Positions 34,283 through 43,428 of a stretch of DNA of 64,000 nucleotides are shown here, one piece after another. Position 1 is the stretch's first letter, and the number at the start of each line of letters is the position of its first letter. A program made the position numbers and the translations under genes. The stretch is from Nocardia grenadensis NBRC 108939 (lineage in GTDB: Bacteria > Actinomycetota > Actinomycetes > Mycobacteriales > Mycobacteriaceae), in the NCBI RefSeq assembly GCF_001613445.1, contig NZ_BDCJ01000020.1, forward strand, positions 62,001 through 126,000. The letters are read 5' to 3'. The notes beneath the pieces are model-generated. The model saw only the letters and a list, made by a program, of their open reading frames with translations. It searched no databases and was not told the origin of the DNA.

Positions 34283-35721
34283 AGCCGGTCCTCCTTCGTC
34301 GAGGGGTTCGGGGTGTCGTTTCCGGCGATGGCGGCCAGTGCCGCGGCACCACTCTTCGGCCGGGACAGGTAGTTACCGGTAGGAGCGTCGGCGAGGACAC
34401 CGTCGCGGACCGCGAAGTGGCCGCCGACGATGGTGTGCCGCACGGAGAGTGGAACCTCGCGACCCTCCCACGGTGTGTACTCGGCGGCCGAGTGCTGGGT
34501 GGCCGCGGTGATGGTGGCGGCCTTCTCGGTATCGATGACCACCAGGTCGGCGTCGGAGCCGACGGCGATGGTGCCCTTGCGGGGATACATTCCGAAGAGC
34601 TTCGCCGAGCGGGTGCTGGTGGCATCGACCAGACGTTCCAGGGGGACTCCGCGGGCGAGGCCCTCGGACAGGGTGAGCGGCAGCATCGCACCGAGACCCG
34701 GGAACCCGGCCGACGCCGACCAGATATCCTTCTCCTTGTTGATGCGATGGCGCGCGTTGTGGTCCGAGCCGACGGTATCGACCTCGCCGGCCGCCAGCCC
34801 GGCCCACAGGGCCTCGATATCGGCGGGCGGCCGCAACGGCGGGTTGACCTTGCCGTAGGTTCCGCAGCTCGACTCGGTGCTCAGCGTCAGGTATTGCGTG
34901 CAGGTCTCCACGAACAGGTTCGGATAGCCGGCCCGGTGCATCCGGGTCGCGGCCAGGGCGGCCGCGCTGCTGGTGTGCACGGCGTACATGGAGGCGCCGG
35001 TGACGCTGGCCAGATATGAAACACGCTGCTGGGCCTCGGCTTCGACATAGACGGGGCGCGAGTTGTGCCAAGCCCACAGCGGACCCTTGGTCTCGTCGCG
35101 CGGCTGTTCGCGCAATCGCCACACCAGTTCGACGTTCTCCGGGTGCGGGTTCACCATCGCGCCGTGATCCGCGGTGAGACCGAGGATGTCGTACATGAAC
35201 GCATCGTCGTTGCCCGGCATGCCGAGGTATTTGCCCTCGTCGCCACGGAAATTCATGAAGAACTTGAAGCTGGAGACGCCCAGCTCCGTGACATAGCTCG
35301 GCAGCGCCCTCAGATGTTCGGGGGTGCCGAGTACGAAATGGAAGCCGAAGTCGGTGCGTGAATGGGCCGCCATCACGTCGCGGGCGGCGGTGAACACGTC
35401 CTCGTACGGTTCCGAGCTCATCAGATAGGCGAGCATGGTGGTGACGCCACCGGCCACGGCCGAGGCCGTCTCGAGGTCGGCGTCGTCGGGGTCGCGCGGG
35501 ACGCGAATATCCTTGCCCAGATGCACATGCGGGTCGATGGCGCCCGGCAGCACTGTGGCACCGCGCAGATCGACCACCTCACGTGCGGGCTCAGGGGCGT
35601 CCGGGGCGACGATACCGGCAATCCGTCCGGCACGGATGAGGACATCGACATCGCTGAGACCTTCACCGTGCAGGAAGACCCGACCACCGTGCAGTCGTAG
35701 ATCGTATTCTGCGGTCATCAC
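34279..35721 (-). CDS. Hydantoinase/dihydropyrimidinase-family cyclic amidohydrolase
   Basis: 480 aa metal-dependent amidohydrolase. Metal ligands: HVHLG (His-x-His, about 64-68), a lysine in SSFKFFM (likely carboxylated), HPE, AVHTSS and GSDHN (Asp). The C-terminal ADLVVID and GRxVPL-like strands close the beta-sandwich. Relatives open hydantoins, dihydropyrimidines, allantoin and cyclic imides. It lies between the lyase and the isochorismatase-like amidase with ATGA overlaps on both sides, so its ring-opened product is probably the amidase substrate. The exact ring cannot be deduced. Confidence 0.88.
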   Translation of the reverse strand: MMTAEYDLRLHGGRVFLHGEGLSDVDVLIRAGRIAGIVAPDAPEPAREVVDLRGATVLPGAIDPHVHLGKDIRVPRDPDDADLETASAVAGGVTTMLAYLMSSEPYEDVFTAARDVMAAHSRTDFGFHFVLGTPEHLRALPSYVTELGVSSFKFFMNFRGDEGKYLGMPGNDDAFMYDILGLTADHGAMVNPHPENVELVWRLREQPRDETKGPLWAWHNSRPVYVEAEAQQRVSYLASVTGASMYAVHTSSAAALAATRMHRAGYPNLFVETCTQYLTLSTESSCGTYGKVNPPLRPPADIEALWAGLAAGEVDTVGSDHNARHRINKEKDIWSASAGFPGLGAMLPLTLSEGLARGVPLERLVDATSTRSAKLFGMYPRKGTIAVGSDADLVVIDTEKAATITAATQHSAAEYTPWEGREVPLSVRHTIVGGHFAVRDGVLADAPTGNYLSRPKSGAAALAAIAGNDTPNPSTKEDRL

Positions 35722-36599
35722 TTCTCCTCGGGCGCGGCGTAGCGGGCGTCGAGCTCGTCGAACAACGGCTTGGAAACCAGGCTCTGGCGCTCCTGCCAGC
35801 TGATCATCTTGTCGGCGGCGTCGATAGTGTCGCCGTGCTCGAGCAGGTGCTCCAGCACCGTGCGCATCCCCAGAACGGCGCCGCGCATCGCGGCATTGGC
35901 GTAGAGGGCCACGGAGAAGCCCAGCTCACCGAGTTCGGCACGGCCGAGGATCGGAGTCAGGCCGCCCTCGACCATATTGGCCACGTGGATCGCCGGGACG
36001 TTCGCGGTGATCTTGCGCATTTCCTCGGCGCTGCGTGGCGCCTCGACGAACAACACATCGGCACCGGCCGCGAGGTATCGCGCGGCCCGGTCGCACGCCT
36101 CGTCCAGACCGGAGGTCGCGCGGGCATCGGTGCGGGCGATGATCACCGTATCGTCATCGGCACGGGCATCGACCGCGGCACGGATCTTGCCGACCATCTC
36201 CGCGGCCGAGATGACGTCCTTACCGGCGAAGTGGCCGCACTTCTTGGGCGCGACCTGGTCTTCCAGCTGGATCGCGGCCGCACCGGCCCGCTCCAGCCGG
36301 CGGACGGTGCGCTGGACGTTCAGGGCGTTCCCGAAGCCGGTATCGGCATCGACCACCAGGGGCAACGAGACGGCGTCGGCCATCGCGGCCACATGGTCGG
36401 CCACTTCGATCATGGTGAGCAATCCCAGATCAGGCATCCCGAGGTAGGAGTTGGTCACGCCGGCTCCGGAGACGTACACCGCGCCGAAGCCGGTCTCCTC
36501 GACCACCCGGGCCGCGAGCGCGTTCGGCGCTCCGGCCAGTAGTAGGGGGCCGTCGGCCTGATCGGCCAGGCGCTCCCTCAGGATTCTTGCCGGGGTCAT
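35718..36599 (-). CDS. 2-methylisocitrate/dimethylmalate lyase-like enzyme
   Basis: 293 aa from ATG 36599. This is an ICL/PEPM superfamily lyase with the canonical active loop KKCGH, the metal motif VVDADTGFGNALN, QLEDQVAPKKCGHFAGK and IIARTDARAT. The family includes 2-methylisocitrate lyase (PrpB) and 2,3-dimethylmalate lyase, both giving pyruvate plus another acid. It overlaps the GntR gene upstream and the hydantoinase gene downstream by ATGA. No prpC/prpD genes are in the window, so a methylcitrate-cycle role is less likely than a dedicated catabolic step. It is a paralogue of the lyase at 22.4 kb. Confidence 0.87.
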   Translation of the reverse strand: MTPARILRERLADQADGPLLLAGAPNALAARVVEETGFGAVYVSGAGVTNSYLGMPDLGLLTMIEVADHVAAMADAVSLPLVVDADTGFGNALNVQRTVRRLERAGAAAIQLEDQVAPKKCGHFAGKDVISAAEMVGKIRAAVDARADDDTVIIARTDARATSGLDEACDRAARYLAAGADVLFVEAPRSAEEMRKITANVPAIHVANMVEGGLTPILGRAELGELGFSVALYANAAMRGAVLGMRTVLEHLLEHGDTIDAADKMISWQERQSLVSKPLFDELDARYAAPEEK

Positions 36600-37300
36600 T
36601 CGTCGTTTTCCCTTTCCTTGTGAGGCAGCCCCAGAGCCGCCAGTGCGCTTTCCATCGAATGGCGCAGGTGTTCCTCCATGCACCGGACCGCGCGGTCCGG
36701 GTCGCGCTCCTTGAGCGCCGCGACCAGTTCTTCGTGCTCCGCAACCGCTTCGCGGGCACGCGTCGGCCGGTTCGCCGACATCGTGCGGGCCAGGGAGACC
36801 AGCCGCTGGGCCTCCAGCGCCGCCGAAAGCAGAGCCTGGTTGTTCGTGAGAACCACGATCTGCAGGTGGAAATCGAGTTCGGCCGGATAGGCGGTATCGG
36901 CCGTCGCGGTGACATGTTCTTGTGCGGCCGTCAGCAGTGCCTCGAGATCTGCCAGGTCGTCGTCGCCCGCGTGGCGGCAGAGCAGCCGCACCGCGTGCAA
37001 TTCCAGAGCCGCGCGCAGTTCGTAGAGGTCGACGACCTCCTGGCGTGTGAAGGTGCGGACGAAGGCGCCACGGTGACTGATCACCGTCAGCAAACCCTCG
37101 CTCACCAACCGCTGGATGGCCTCGCGCAGCGGCCCGCGGCTGATACCGAGTTCCGCGGCGAGTGCGACCTCGTTGAGCCGTTCCCCCGGTTTCAGGGTGC
37201 CGTCGAGCACCATATCGCGGAGTACGGATTCGGTGCGGTGCGCGAAAGTGGCGGCGGTGCGGTCGAGGCGGCGATCGGCGGCCGGCGGTGACGTCGTCAT
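36596..37300 (-). CDS. GntR-family regulator, FCD (FadR) subgroup
   Basis: 234 aa. The N-terminal winged HTH reads LKPGERLNEVALAAELGISRGPLREAIQRLVSEGLL. The helical FCD domain has ELRAALELHAVRLL and HLQIVVLTNNQALL, with Asp/His metal-effector residues. FCD regulators usually sense small organic acids. It starts 3 bases after the transporter stop and overlaps the lyase gene, so it is embedded in operon C and likely represses it. A palindrome matching this class lies upstream of the operon at 38.7 kb. Confidence 0.88.
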   Translation of the reverse strand: MTTSPPAADRRLDRTAATFAHRTESVLRDMVLDGTLKPGERLNEVALAAELGISRGPLREAIQRLVSEGLLTVISHRGAFVRTFTRQEVVDLYELRAALELHAVRLLCRHAGDDDLADLEALLTAAQEHVTATADTAYPAELDFHLQIVVLTNNQALLSAALEAQRLVSLARTMSANRPTRAREAVAEHEELVAALKERDPDRAVRCMEEHLRHSMESALAALGLPHKERENDE

Positions 37301-37303
37301 GGC

Positions 37304-38620
37304 TCAAGCATCCTTCAGCGCGCTGCCGACCGTTTCCCGCATCGGTACCGCCGCCGCCAAGGTGATCAGCGCGGTGGCCATGAGGAAGTACGCCGGCGAG
37401 AGCGAATTGCCGGTCTGCTTTACCAGCCAAGTGCAGATATAGGGCGAGAAGCCACCGGCCAGCGCGGCACCGAGGTTGAATCCCAGAGCGATACCGGTGT
37501 AGCGGACCCGGGTCGGGAACATCTCGGTGAAGGCCGAGAAGGCGACACCCATCAGCGCCGAGTCGATGAGGCCGAGCACGACCATCGACACCAGGGTGAT
37601 CGCGCCACCCTGCTCGAAAAGCATGAAGGCGGGGATCGGAATGACGAGCGCGGCGAGCGTGGCGCCGAGGAAGACCGGTCTGCGGCCGACCTTGTCCGAG
37701 AGCAGGCCGAAGAACGGCATACAGATGGTGGCCACCGCCAGGGTGATGGAGTTGAACCAGAACGTGGTGGTCGACGACATGCCCACGACGGTCTGCAGGT
37801 GCAACGCGACGTATACGTAGGCGACGTAGTAGGCCGAGAACAGCAGGATCGACAGGCCGAGGCAGATCGCGAGCGCCTGACGGTGGCTGCGGAACAGCTC
37901 CTTCATCGGGTTGGCGACGGCGTGTTCCTTCGGCGCCACGAACCGCGGGGTCTCCTGCAGCTGAGAACGGATCCACAGCCCGAACAGGCCCAGCGGGATG
38001 GCGGCCAGGAAGGGAATACGCCAGCCCCAGTCGCGCATGGCGTCCTCACCGAGAACGGTATTGAGCAGCGTGATGACCAGTGAAGCCAGCAGAGCGCCGC
38101 CGAGGGCGCCGGTCTGGATCGTCGAGCACAGGAACCCGCGCCGGTGGTTCGGGGAGAACTCGGCGACGAAGGCCGCGGCCCCGCTCACCTCGCCACTGGC
38201 CGCGAGCCCCTGCGCGCAACGGGCCAGGACGAGCAGCGTGGTCGCACCGACGCCGATCGCGGCATAGGTGGGCAGCACGCCGATCAGCCCGCTGGCGACG
38301 GCCATCATGAAGATGGTGAACGCGAGGACCTTCTTACGACCGTATTTGTCCCCGAAGTATCCGAAGATCACGCCGCCGATCGGGCGTAGCAGGAAGGCCG
38401 CGGCGAAAGTGAGCAGCGTGGACAACAGCGCCGAGGTGGGGTCCTCGGAGACGAAGAAGTGGCCGGCGATGATGACGGCCAGATAACCGTAGGCCCCGAA
38501 GTCGAAGTACTCGAGAAGCGAACCGATGAAACCGGCGGCAACGACCCGCGGCTTGATCTCGGTGGGCTGTTGTGGAAGAGCGGTATCGGCGGGGGATGCC
38601 GAAGCAGCGAACTCGGTCAT
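37304..38620 (-). CDS. MHS-family MFS symporter heading operon C
   Basis: 438 aa, twelve predicted helices, with the MHS signatures LLEYFDFGAYGYLA, FGYFGDKYGRKKVL and CAQGLAASGEVSGAAAFVAE. It is a clear paralogue of the transporter at 19.2-20.6 kb but divergent in loops. It is first in a six-gene operon with the GntR regulator, lyase, amidohydrolase, amidase and FAD enzyme, so it most likely imports the substrate or a dicarboxylic intermediate. Direction (proton symport) is inferred from the family. Confidence 0.88.
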   Translation of the reverse strand: MTEFAASASPADTALPQQPTEIKPRVVAAGFIGSLLEYFDFGAYGYLAVIIAGHFFVSEDPTSALLSTLLTFAAAFLLRPIGGVIFGYFGDKYGRKKVLAFTIFMMAVASGLIGVLPTYAAIGVGATTLLVLARCAQGLAASGEVSGAAAFVAEFSPNHRRGFLCSTIQTGALGGALLASLVITLLNTVLGEDAMRDWGWRIPFLAAIPLGLFGLWIRSQLQETPRFVAPKEHAVANPMKELFRSHRQALAICLGLSILLFSAYYVAYVYVALHLQTVVGMSSTTTFWFNSITLAVATICMPFFGLLSDKVGRRPVFLGATLAALVIPIPAFMLFEQGGAITLVSMVVLGLIDSALMGVAFSAFTEMFPTRVRYTGIALGFNLGAALAGGFSPYICTWLVKQTGNSLSPAYFLMATALITLAAAVPMRETVGSALKDA

Positions 38621-38706
38621 GAATTCCTCGTGTTCTTGCGCCGGGGCGCTGAGATGCGAACGTCTCGTGAGTGGACTCGAGGTGAACCTTGCATCGCCAA
38701 TCAGTC

Positions 38707-38720
38707 AACTGTCAACAGTT
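38707..38720 (-). promoter_or_regulatory. Palindromic operator of operon C
   Basis: AACTGTCAACAGTT is a perfect inverted repeat (AACTGT/ACAGTT) about 90 bases upstream of the transporter start. On the minus strand it overlaps TTGACA, a consensus -35 box. The TGT-N2-ACA core resembles sites of FCD-type GntR repressors, so repression by the operon's own GntR protein is likely. Confidence 0.55.
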
Positions 38721-39070
38721 TGCAATGTTAAAGGTGCGTGTCCCCGCGCGGTCGGCGGGGTGGGCCGACCGTCCATTCGCGGATTCCCCCGACTTGGACC
38801 GTGGCCGATCGGACGGCACCACCTGCGGTTTGTCATAGGTGGACGGAGCGGCGACCGCTTGCCGTGGACAGCTACGGACACCGGACAGGCCGGTTCGACA
38901 TCTCCGAATCTGCCCGGTCGCCCCGGCCCGTCGACCGCTCGTCGACATGACCGACGCTTCGCTCGGCGCGCCCGACGCTTACGCGGCGCGGGCCGGAGCG
39001 CGCCTTCACCCATCGGCATGCCATATGCCGATCCGTGGCGGAGTCGCCGGTAACCAGGTGAGGGCGTCGG
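38721..39070. other. Intergenic region with a small hairpin
   Basis: No gene recognised. ATCGGCAT (39012-39019) and ATGCCGAT (39025-39032) form a perfect 8-base stem with a 5-base loop, just past the end of the acyl-CoA dehydrogenase gene. It may act as a weak terminator for that leftward gene. Confidence 0.4.
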
Positions 39071-41017
39071 TCAGCGCAGCGCGCCCACCCGGAGCCACGG
39101 TCGTAGCAGGTTCTCCTCGGTGGACGGGCCCATCTGCCATTCCGCGATCCACGGCCCGGTACCTTCGCTCGGGTCGAGTGCGCCCTCCTCCACCGACCGG
39201 TAGCGGCCGTCGAACAGGTTGCGGGCCAAGCGCATATCTTCGTCGTCGGTGTTCTCCCACAGCGAGTCGAACAGTTGCCGCACCCGGATCCGGGTCTGCC
39301 GGCAGAACACGTCGGCCAGTTCCGTGGCGGCTTCGCCCTCCGCCGTGCCGTCGGCGCGCTCGGCCTGGGCGCGTACACAGGCCGCCGACATGGCGAACAG
39401 TTCCGCGCCGATATCGACGAGGCGACCCAGGAACACCTGCCGGTACTCGAGCTTGGCCTGCCAGCGCGCCATCCCGTACATCAGCGCGCGGGCCTGTTTC
39501 CGCGACATCCGCTCGACGAAACGCATATGCCGGGCCAGCAGGCCGAAGTCGGCGAACCCGGCCGGTGCCGTGCCCGGTCCGAAGGCCAGCTGCGGGAACC
39601 ATTTGGCGTAGAAGCCGCCGGCGCCCGCCGCCGCCTTGGCCTTCTCCTTGAACTCCGCGTTCTTGTCGACCAGTGCGCCGGCGGCGGCCATATGCGCGTC
39701 GGCCATCTCGCGGGCGACGAGCAGACGCATTATCTCGCTGGAGCCTTCGAAGATGCGGTTGATCCGCAGATCGCGGACCAGCTGTTCGGCGCCGACCGCC
39801 CGCTCGCCCCGGGCCCGCAACGACGCCGCCGTCTCGTAACCGCGGCCGCCCCGGATCTGCACGAGTTCGTCGGCGATCCGGCAGCCCATCTCCGAGGCCC
39901 ACAGCTTCGCCAGCGCCGCCTCGATCCGGATGTCGTTGCGGTTCTCGTCGGCCATGGTCGCCGAGAGATCGAGTACCGCCTCCAGGGCGTAGGCCGTCGC
40001 GGCGATGAAGGACACCTTGGCGCCCACCGCGGCGTGCTCGCCGACCGGCCGTCCCCACTGCACGCGGGCGGTGCTCCATTCGCGGGCGATCTTCACCGAC
40101 CACTTGGCCGCCGCGGTGCACAGCGCCGGAATCGCGAGCCGTCCCGCATTGAGCGTGGTGAGCGCGATCTTCAACCCGTCGCCTTCGCGGCCGATCAGAT
40201 TCTCCCGGGGCACCCGCACGTTGTACATGCGGGTGACGCCGTTCTCGAGGCCGCGCAGACCCATGAAAGAGTTGCGCCGTTCCACGGTGATGCCCGCGCT
40301 GTCGGCTTCGACGACGAAGGCGGAGATACCACCGCGGTGCCCGTCGCCCTTGGGCACCCGCGCCATCACCACCAGCAGTTCCGCGACCACACCGTTGGTG
40401 GTCCACAGCTTGACGCCGTTCAGTTCGTAGGCTTCGCCGTCGGCTGTGGGGGTCGCGGTGCTGGCGATCCGGGCCGGGTCGGAGCCGACATCGGGCTCGG
40501 TGAGCAGGAAGGCGCTGATCGCGCCCCGCGCGCACCGCGGCAGGAACCGTTGCTTCTGCTCCGGGGTTCCCGCCAGTTTCAAGGGTTCGGGGACGCCGAT
40601 CGACTGATGCGCGGACAGCAGCGCGCCCAGACTGGCGTGTACCGAGCCGACCAGCATCAAGGCCTTGTTGTAGCCGACCTGGGACAGGCCCTGCCCGCCG
40701 TACTCCTCGGGGATCTTCAGACCGAAACAGCCGAGTTCGGCGAGGCCGCGCACGAAATGCTCGGGGATCCGGCCCCGCTCCTCGATCACGCTGCCGTCGA
40801 GGGTCTCGCAGTAGGCCCGCAGCCGCGTCAGATACGCGTCGGTGCGGGCGGTGTCCTCCGGGCTGGGCTTCGGGAACGGATGGATGAGATCCACCCGGTA
40901 GCGGCCGAGGAACATTTCCTTGGCGAAGGATGGTTTGGTCCAGGTGACCTCGCGCGATTCCTCGACCAGGCGCCGGGCCTGCTCCTCGGTGGCGTCGACT
41001 TTCGCGGCAGTGGACAT
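39071..41017 (-). CDS. Acyl-CoA dehydrogenase with extended C-terminus (VLCAD-like)
   Basis: 648 aa from ATG 41017 behind GAGGAGG. FAD-binding signatures are present: FLLTEPDVGSDPARIASTA, LNGVKLWTTNG and VQIRGGRGYETA, followed by LRINRIFEGSSEIMRLLVARE. The catalytic Glu is expected in the IFEGSSEI region or nearby. The length exceeds the usual 380-400 residues and matches very-long-chain-type enzymes with an extra helical C-terminal domain. It catalyses the first oxidation of fatty acid beta-oxidation, passing electrons to ETF. It stands alone, with argS 140 bases upstream on the same strand. Confidence 0.87.
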   Translation of the reverse strand: MSTAAKVDATEEQARRLVEESREVTWTKPSFAKEMFLGRYRVDLIHPFPKPSPEDTARTDAYLTRLRAYCETLDGSVIEERGRIPEHFVRGLAELGCFGLKIPEEYGGQGLSQVGYNKALMLVGSVHASLGALLSAHQSIGVPEPLKLAGTPEQKQRFLPRCARGAISAFLLTEPDVGSDPARIASTATPTADGEAYELNGVKLWTTNGVVAELLVVMARVPKGDGHRGGISAFVVEADSAGITVERRNSFMGLRGLENGVTRMYNVRVPRENLIGREGDGLKIALTTLNAGRLAIPALCTAAAKWSVKIAREWSTARVQWGRPVGEHAAVGAKVSFIAATAYALEAVLDLSATMADENRNDIRIEAALAKLWASEMGCRIADELVQIRGGRGYETAASLRARGERAVGAEQLVRDLRINRIFEGSSEIMRLLVAREMADAHMAAAGALVDKNAEFKEKAKAAAGAGGFYAKWFPQLAFGPGTAPAGFADFGLLARHMRFVERMSRKQARALMYGMARWQAKLEYRQVFLGRLVDIGAELFAMSAACVRAQAERADGTAEGEAATELADVFCRQTRIRVRQLFDSLWENTDDEDMRLARNLFDGRYRSVEEGALDPSEGTGPWIAEWQMGPSTEENLLRPWLRVGALR

Positions 41018-41156
41018 GGCCTGTCCTCCTCGGAAGTGATGGCGGTCACAGACGAGTGTAGGAGCCTTTGTTACTCGCGGGTAGCCCTTGGTTGGTGAAG
41101 GGTTTGTGTCGGCGGAGGTCCGCGGAAGCCGGCCGTTGTCACCGGCCCGCAACGCA

Positions 41157-42881
41157 CTACATTTCGTCGGGGGCGGTGATACCGAGTAGGCCCAGTCCGG
41201 TGGCGAGGGTGCGGGCGGTGAGGTCGCACAGGGCCAGGCGGCTGCTCCGGCTCGGTTCCTCGGCCTTCAGCACCGGACAGTGCTCGTAGAACGTGGTGAA
41301 CGCGGTGGCCAGGGTGAAGAGATAGTTCGCGAGCCGATGGAATTCCATGGTCTCCGATACCGCGGCCGCGATATCGGGGAAGGCGAGGAGTTCGAGCGCC
41401 AGCGCGCGTTCGGCCGGTTCCTCGATCTGTACGGGGGTACCGTCGCGGCCGGGGGTGACGCCGCCGCGCCGGAAGATCGACCGGATACGGGCGTGCGCGT
41501 ATTGCAGGTAGGGGGCGGTATTGCCCTCGAAGGAGAGCATGCGGTCGAAGTCGAAGGTGTAGTCGCGGAGCCGGTCGGTGGAGAGGTCGGCGTATTTGAT
41601 CGCGCCGATCCCCACCGCGCGGGCGACCTCGGTGCGGGACCCGGGGTCGAGGTCGGGGTTCTTCTCCGCGATCGCGCGGGTCGCCCGGTCCACTGCCTCG
41701 TCCAGCAGGTCGACGAGTTTGATAGTGCCGCCGGCCCGGCTGCGCAGTACTTTGCCGTCGGCGCCGAGTACGGAACCGAACCCGATATGCGTGGCGCGTG
41801 CCGGTGCGGCGAGCCAGCCGGCCTCCCGGGCGGTGGCGAACACCATCGCGAAATGCTGCTGCTGCGGTGTCCCCACCACATAGAGCAGCCGGGTGGCACC
41901 CAGGGTGATGAGCCGGTCGCGGATCGCGGCGAGATCGGTGGTGGCGTAACCGTATCCGCCGTCGCTCTTGCGGACGATCAGGGGTAGCGGTGCGCCGTCG
42001 CGGCCGGTGAACCCGGCGGGGAATACACAGTCGGCGCCGTCGCTGGTGCGCAGCAGTCCGAGCCGGTCCAATTCCGTGATCACCGAGGCGAGTTCGTCGT
42101 TGTAGGCGCTCTCGCCCACGAAATCCGCTTCGACCAGCCGGACGTCGAGGCTGTCGTACACCTTCATGAAGTACTGCTTCGATTCGGCGACCAGCAGCCG
42201 CCACAGCCGGAGGGTGGCCTCGTCGCCACTCTGGAGCAGTACGACCCGCCGCCGCGACCGTTCCTTGAACTCGTCCGAGCCGTCGAATTTGCGGCGGGCC
42301 GCGGTGTAGAAGCCGTTCAGGTCGCCTACGGAGAGTTCGGCGGCCGCCTCGGTCTCGCCGATATCGAGCAGATGCTCGATGAGCATGCCGAACGGAGTAC
42401 CCCAGTCGCCCAGATGGTTTCGTTTGATCACCCGGTGCCCGAGCCATTCGGTGATCCGTACCGCGGCATCACCGATGATCGTGCTGCGGAGGTGCCCGAC
42501 GTGCATCTCCTTGGCGGTGTTCGGGGCCGAATAGTCGACCACCACGGTCTCCGGCTCCGCGACCGGCGGGACACCCAGACGGTCGTCGGCGCCGACCGTG
42601 CCGACCAGTTCGCCGAGCACCCGTGCTCGCAGTGTCACGTTGATGAATCCCGGCCCCGAGATCTCGGTGTGCTCCGTCAGATCGTCGAGGTCGGCGGCCG
42701 CCAGCACCGCGGCGGCCACGTCGCGGGGTTCGCGGCCCAGGCGCTTGGCCGATCCCAGGGCCGCGTTCGACTGGTAGTCGGCGAACTGCGACCGTTGGAC
42801 CAGCGGGTCGACACGTTCACCGACTACGGCCTCGAAGGCGTGCGCGAGGCGATCGGACAGTATTTGCTCGGGGGTGCCCAC
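41157..42881 (-). CDS. argS: Arginyl-tRNA synthetase, E. coli-like type
   Basis: 574 aa from GTG 42881. Class I motifs: HVGHLRSTIIGDAAVR (HIGH) and GADGKVLRSRAGGTIKL (KMSK-equivalent). The anticodon-binding domain with FEGNTAPYLQYAHARI closes the protein. The N-terminal Add1 region (FADYQSNAALGSAKRLG) and VVDYSAPNTAKEMHVGH closely follow the E. coli-type enzyme. It charges tRNA-Arg. The start has no ribosome site, but a TAGGGT -10 box sits where a leaderless transcript would begin. The usual actinobacterial argS-lysA neighbourhood is absent, so this may be a second copy. Confidence 0.92.
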   Translation of the reverse strand: MGTPEQILSDRLAHAFEAVVGERVDPLVQRSQFADYQSNAALGSAKRLGREPRDVAAAVLAAADLDDLTEHTEISGPGFINVTLRARVLGELVGTVGADDRLGVPPVAEPETVVVDYSAPNTAKEMHVGHLRSTIIGDAAVRITEWLGHRVIKRNHLGDWGTPFGMLIEHLLDIGETEAAAELSVGDLNGFYTAARRKFDGSDEFKERSRRRVVLLQSGDEATLRLWRLLVAESKQYFMKVYDSLDVRLVEADFVGESAYNDELASVITELDRLGLLRTSDGADCVFPAGFTGRDGAPLPLIVRKSDGGYGYATTDLAAIRDRLITLGATRLLYVVGTPQQQHFAMVFATAREAGWLAAPARATHIGFGSVLGADGKVLRSRAGGTIKLVDLLDEAVDRATRAIAEKNPDLDPGSRTEVARAVGIGAIKYADLSTDRLRDYTFDFDRMLSFEGNTAPYLQYAHARIRSIFRRGGVTPGRDGTPVQIEEPAERALALELLAFPDIAAAVSETMEFHRLANYLFTLATAFTTFYEHCPVLKAEEPSRSSRLALCDLTARTLATGLGLLGITAPDEM

Positions 42882-42889
42882 GGAGGAAA

Positions 42890-42895
42890 ACCCTA
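42890..42895 (-). promoter_or_regulatory. -10 box of argS
   Basis: TAGGGT on the minus strand, ending 8 bases before the GTG start of argS. This actinobacterial -10 sequence and spacing predict transcription starting at or next to the start codon, matching the missing ribosome site. Confidence 0.5.
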
Positions 42896-42919
42896 GCGAA
42901 CGCGGTGCTGTCCGAACCG

Positions 42920-43354
42920 ATGGAACCGCCCGAGGGCGATCGTGCGGGACGCGGGATCGCCTGTCCCGTGGTATTTCCCCGCGGCCGCGTGGGGCTCGTC
43001 GGTGTCGGTACTCCGAGTCCGAGTGCACTGCACCGGGTCGCTGCCGACCCCGGACTCGAATGCGTCCGCGCGCAAGGGGAGACCGGTCTGAAGCGCACCG
43101 TCGAAGCCACCGGCCGTACGGAATTCGCGTTCTACCCGTTGCCGGCGCATCCGGGGGCTGAAACCGGCAGTTACGAGGTGCGGGCCTGCTACGACAGGGA
43201 TCGCGTGAAGTTCGCGCAGGTCCGCTGGATCGACCGGCCGAAGGACTACGGAATGGTGGACCTCACCGCCACTCGGGTGAAGCCGAGCATCATGACGGGA
43301 AAGGTCGAGGCCAACGGCTGCACGACCTTCCGGGTGGAACTACAGCGCGGCTGA
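42920..43354 (+). CDS. Hypothetical protein divergent from argS
   Basis: About 144 aa; not recognised. The second half has strong coding character (mostly G/C third positions) and a beta-rich composition (TEFAFYPLPAHPGAETGSYE, then VRACYDRDRVKFAQVRWIDR). Two Cys residues may pair. The N-terminus is unsure: ATG 42920 is used, ATG 42905 or an internal GTG are alternatives, and the first 45 codons look less coding-like. No signal peptide is obvious. It is divergent from argS with only 38 bases between starts. Confidence 0.5.
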   Translation: MEPPEGDRAGRGIACPVVFPRGRVGLVGVGTPSPSALHRVAADPGLECVRAQGETGLKRTVEATGRTEFAFYPLPAHPGAETGSYEVRACYDRDRVKFAQVRWIDRPKDYGMVDLTATRVKPSIMTGKVEANGCTTFRVELQRG

Positions 43355-43428
43355 CGTTCGGAAACCGTGCGGCCGCCGGGTCCGCGGCCGAGAGGTAACC
43401 GGCGAGTTCGCCGCGACCGGGCCGCGGG

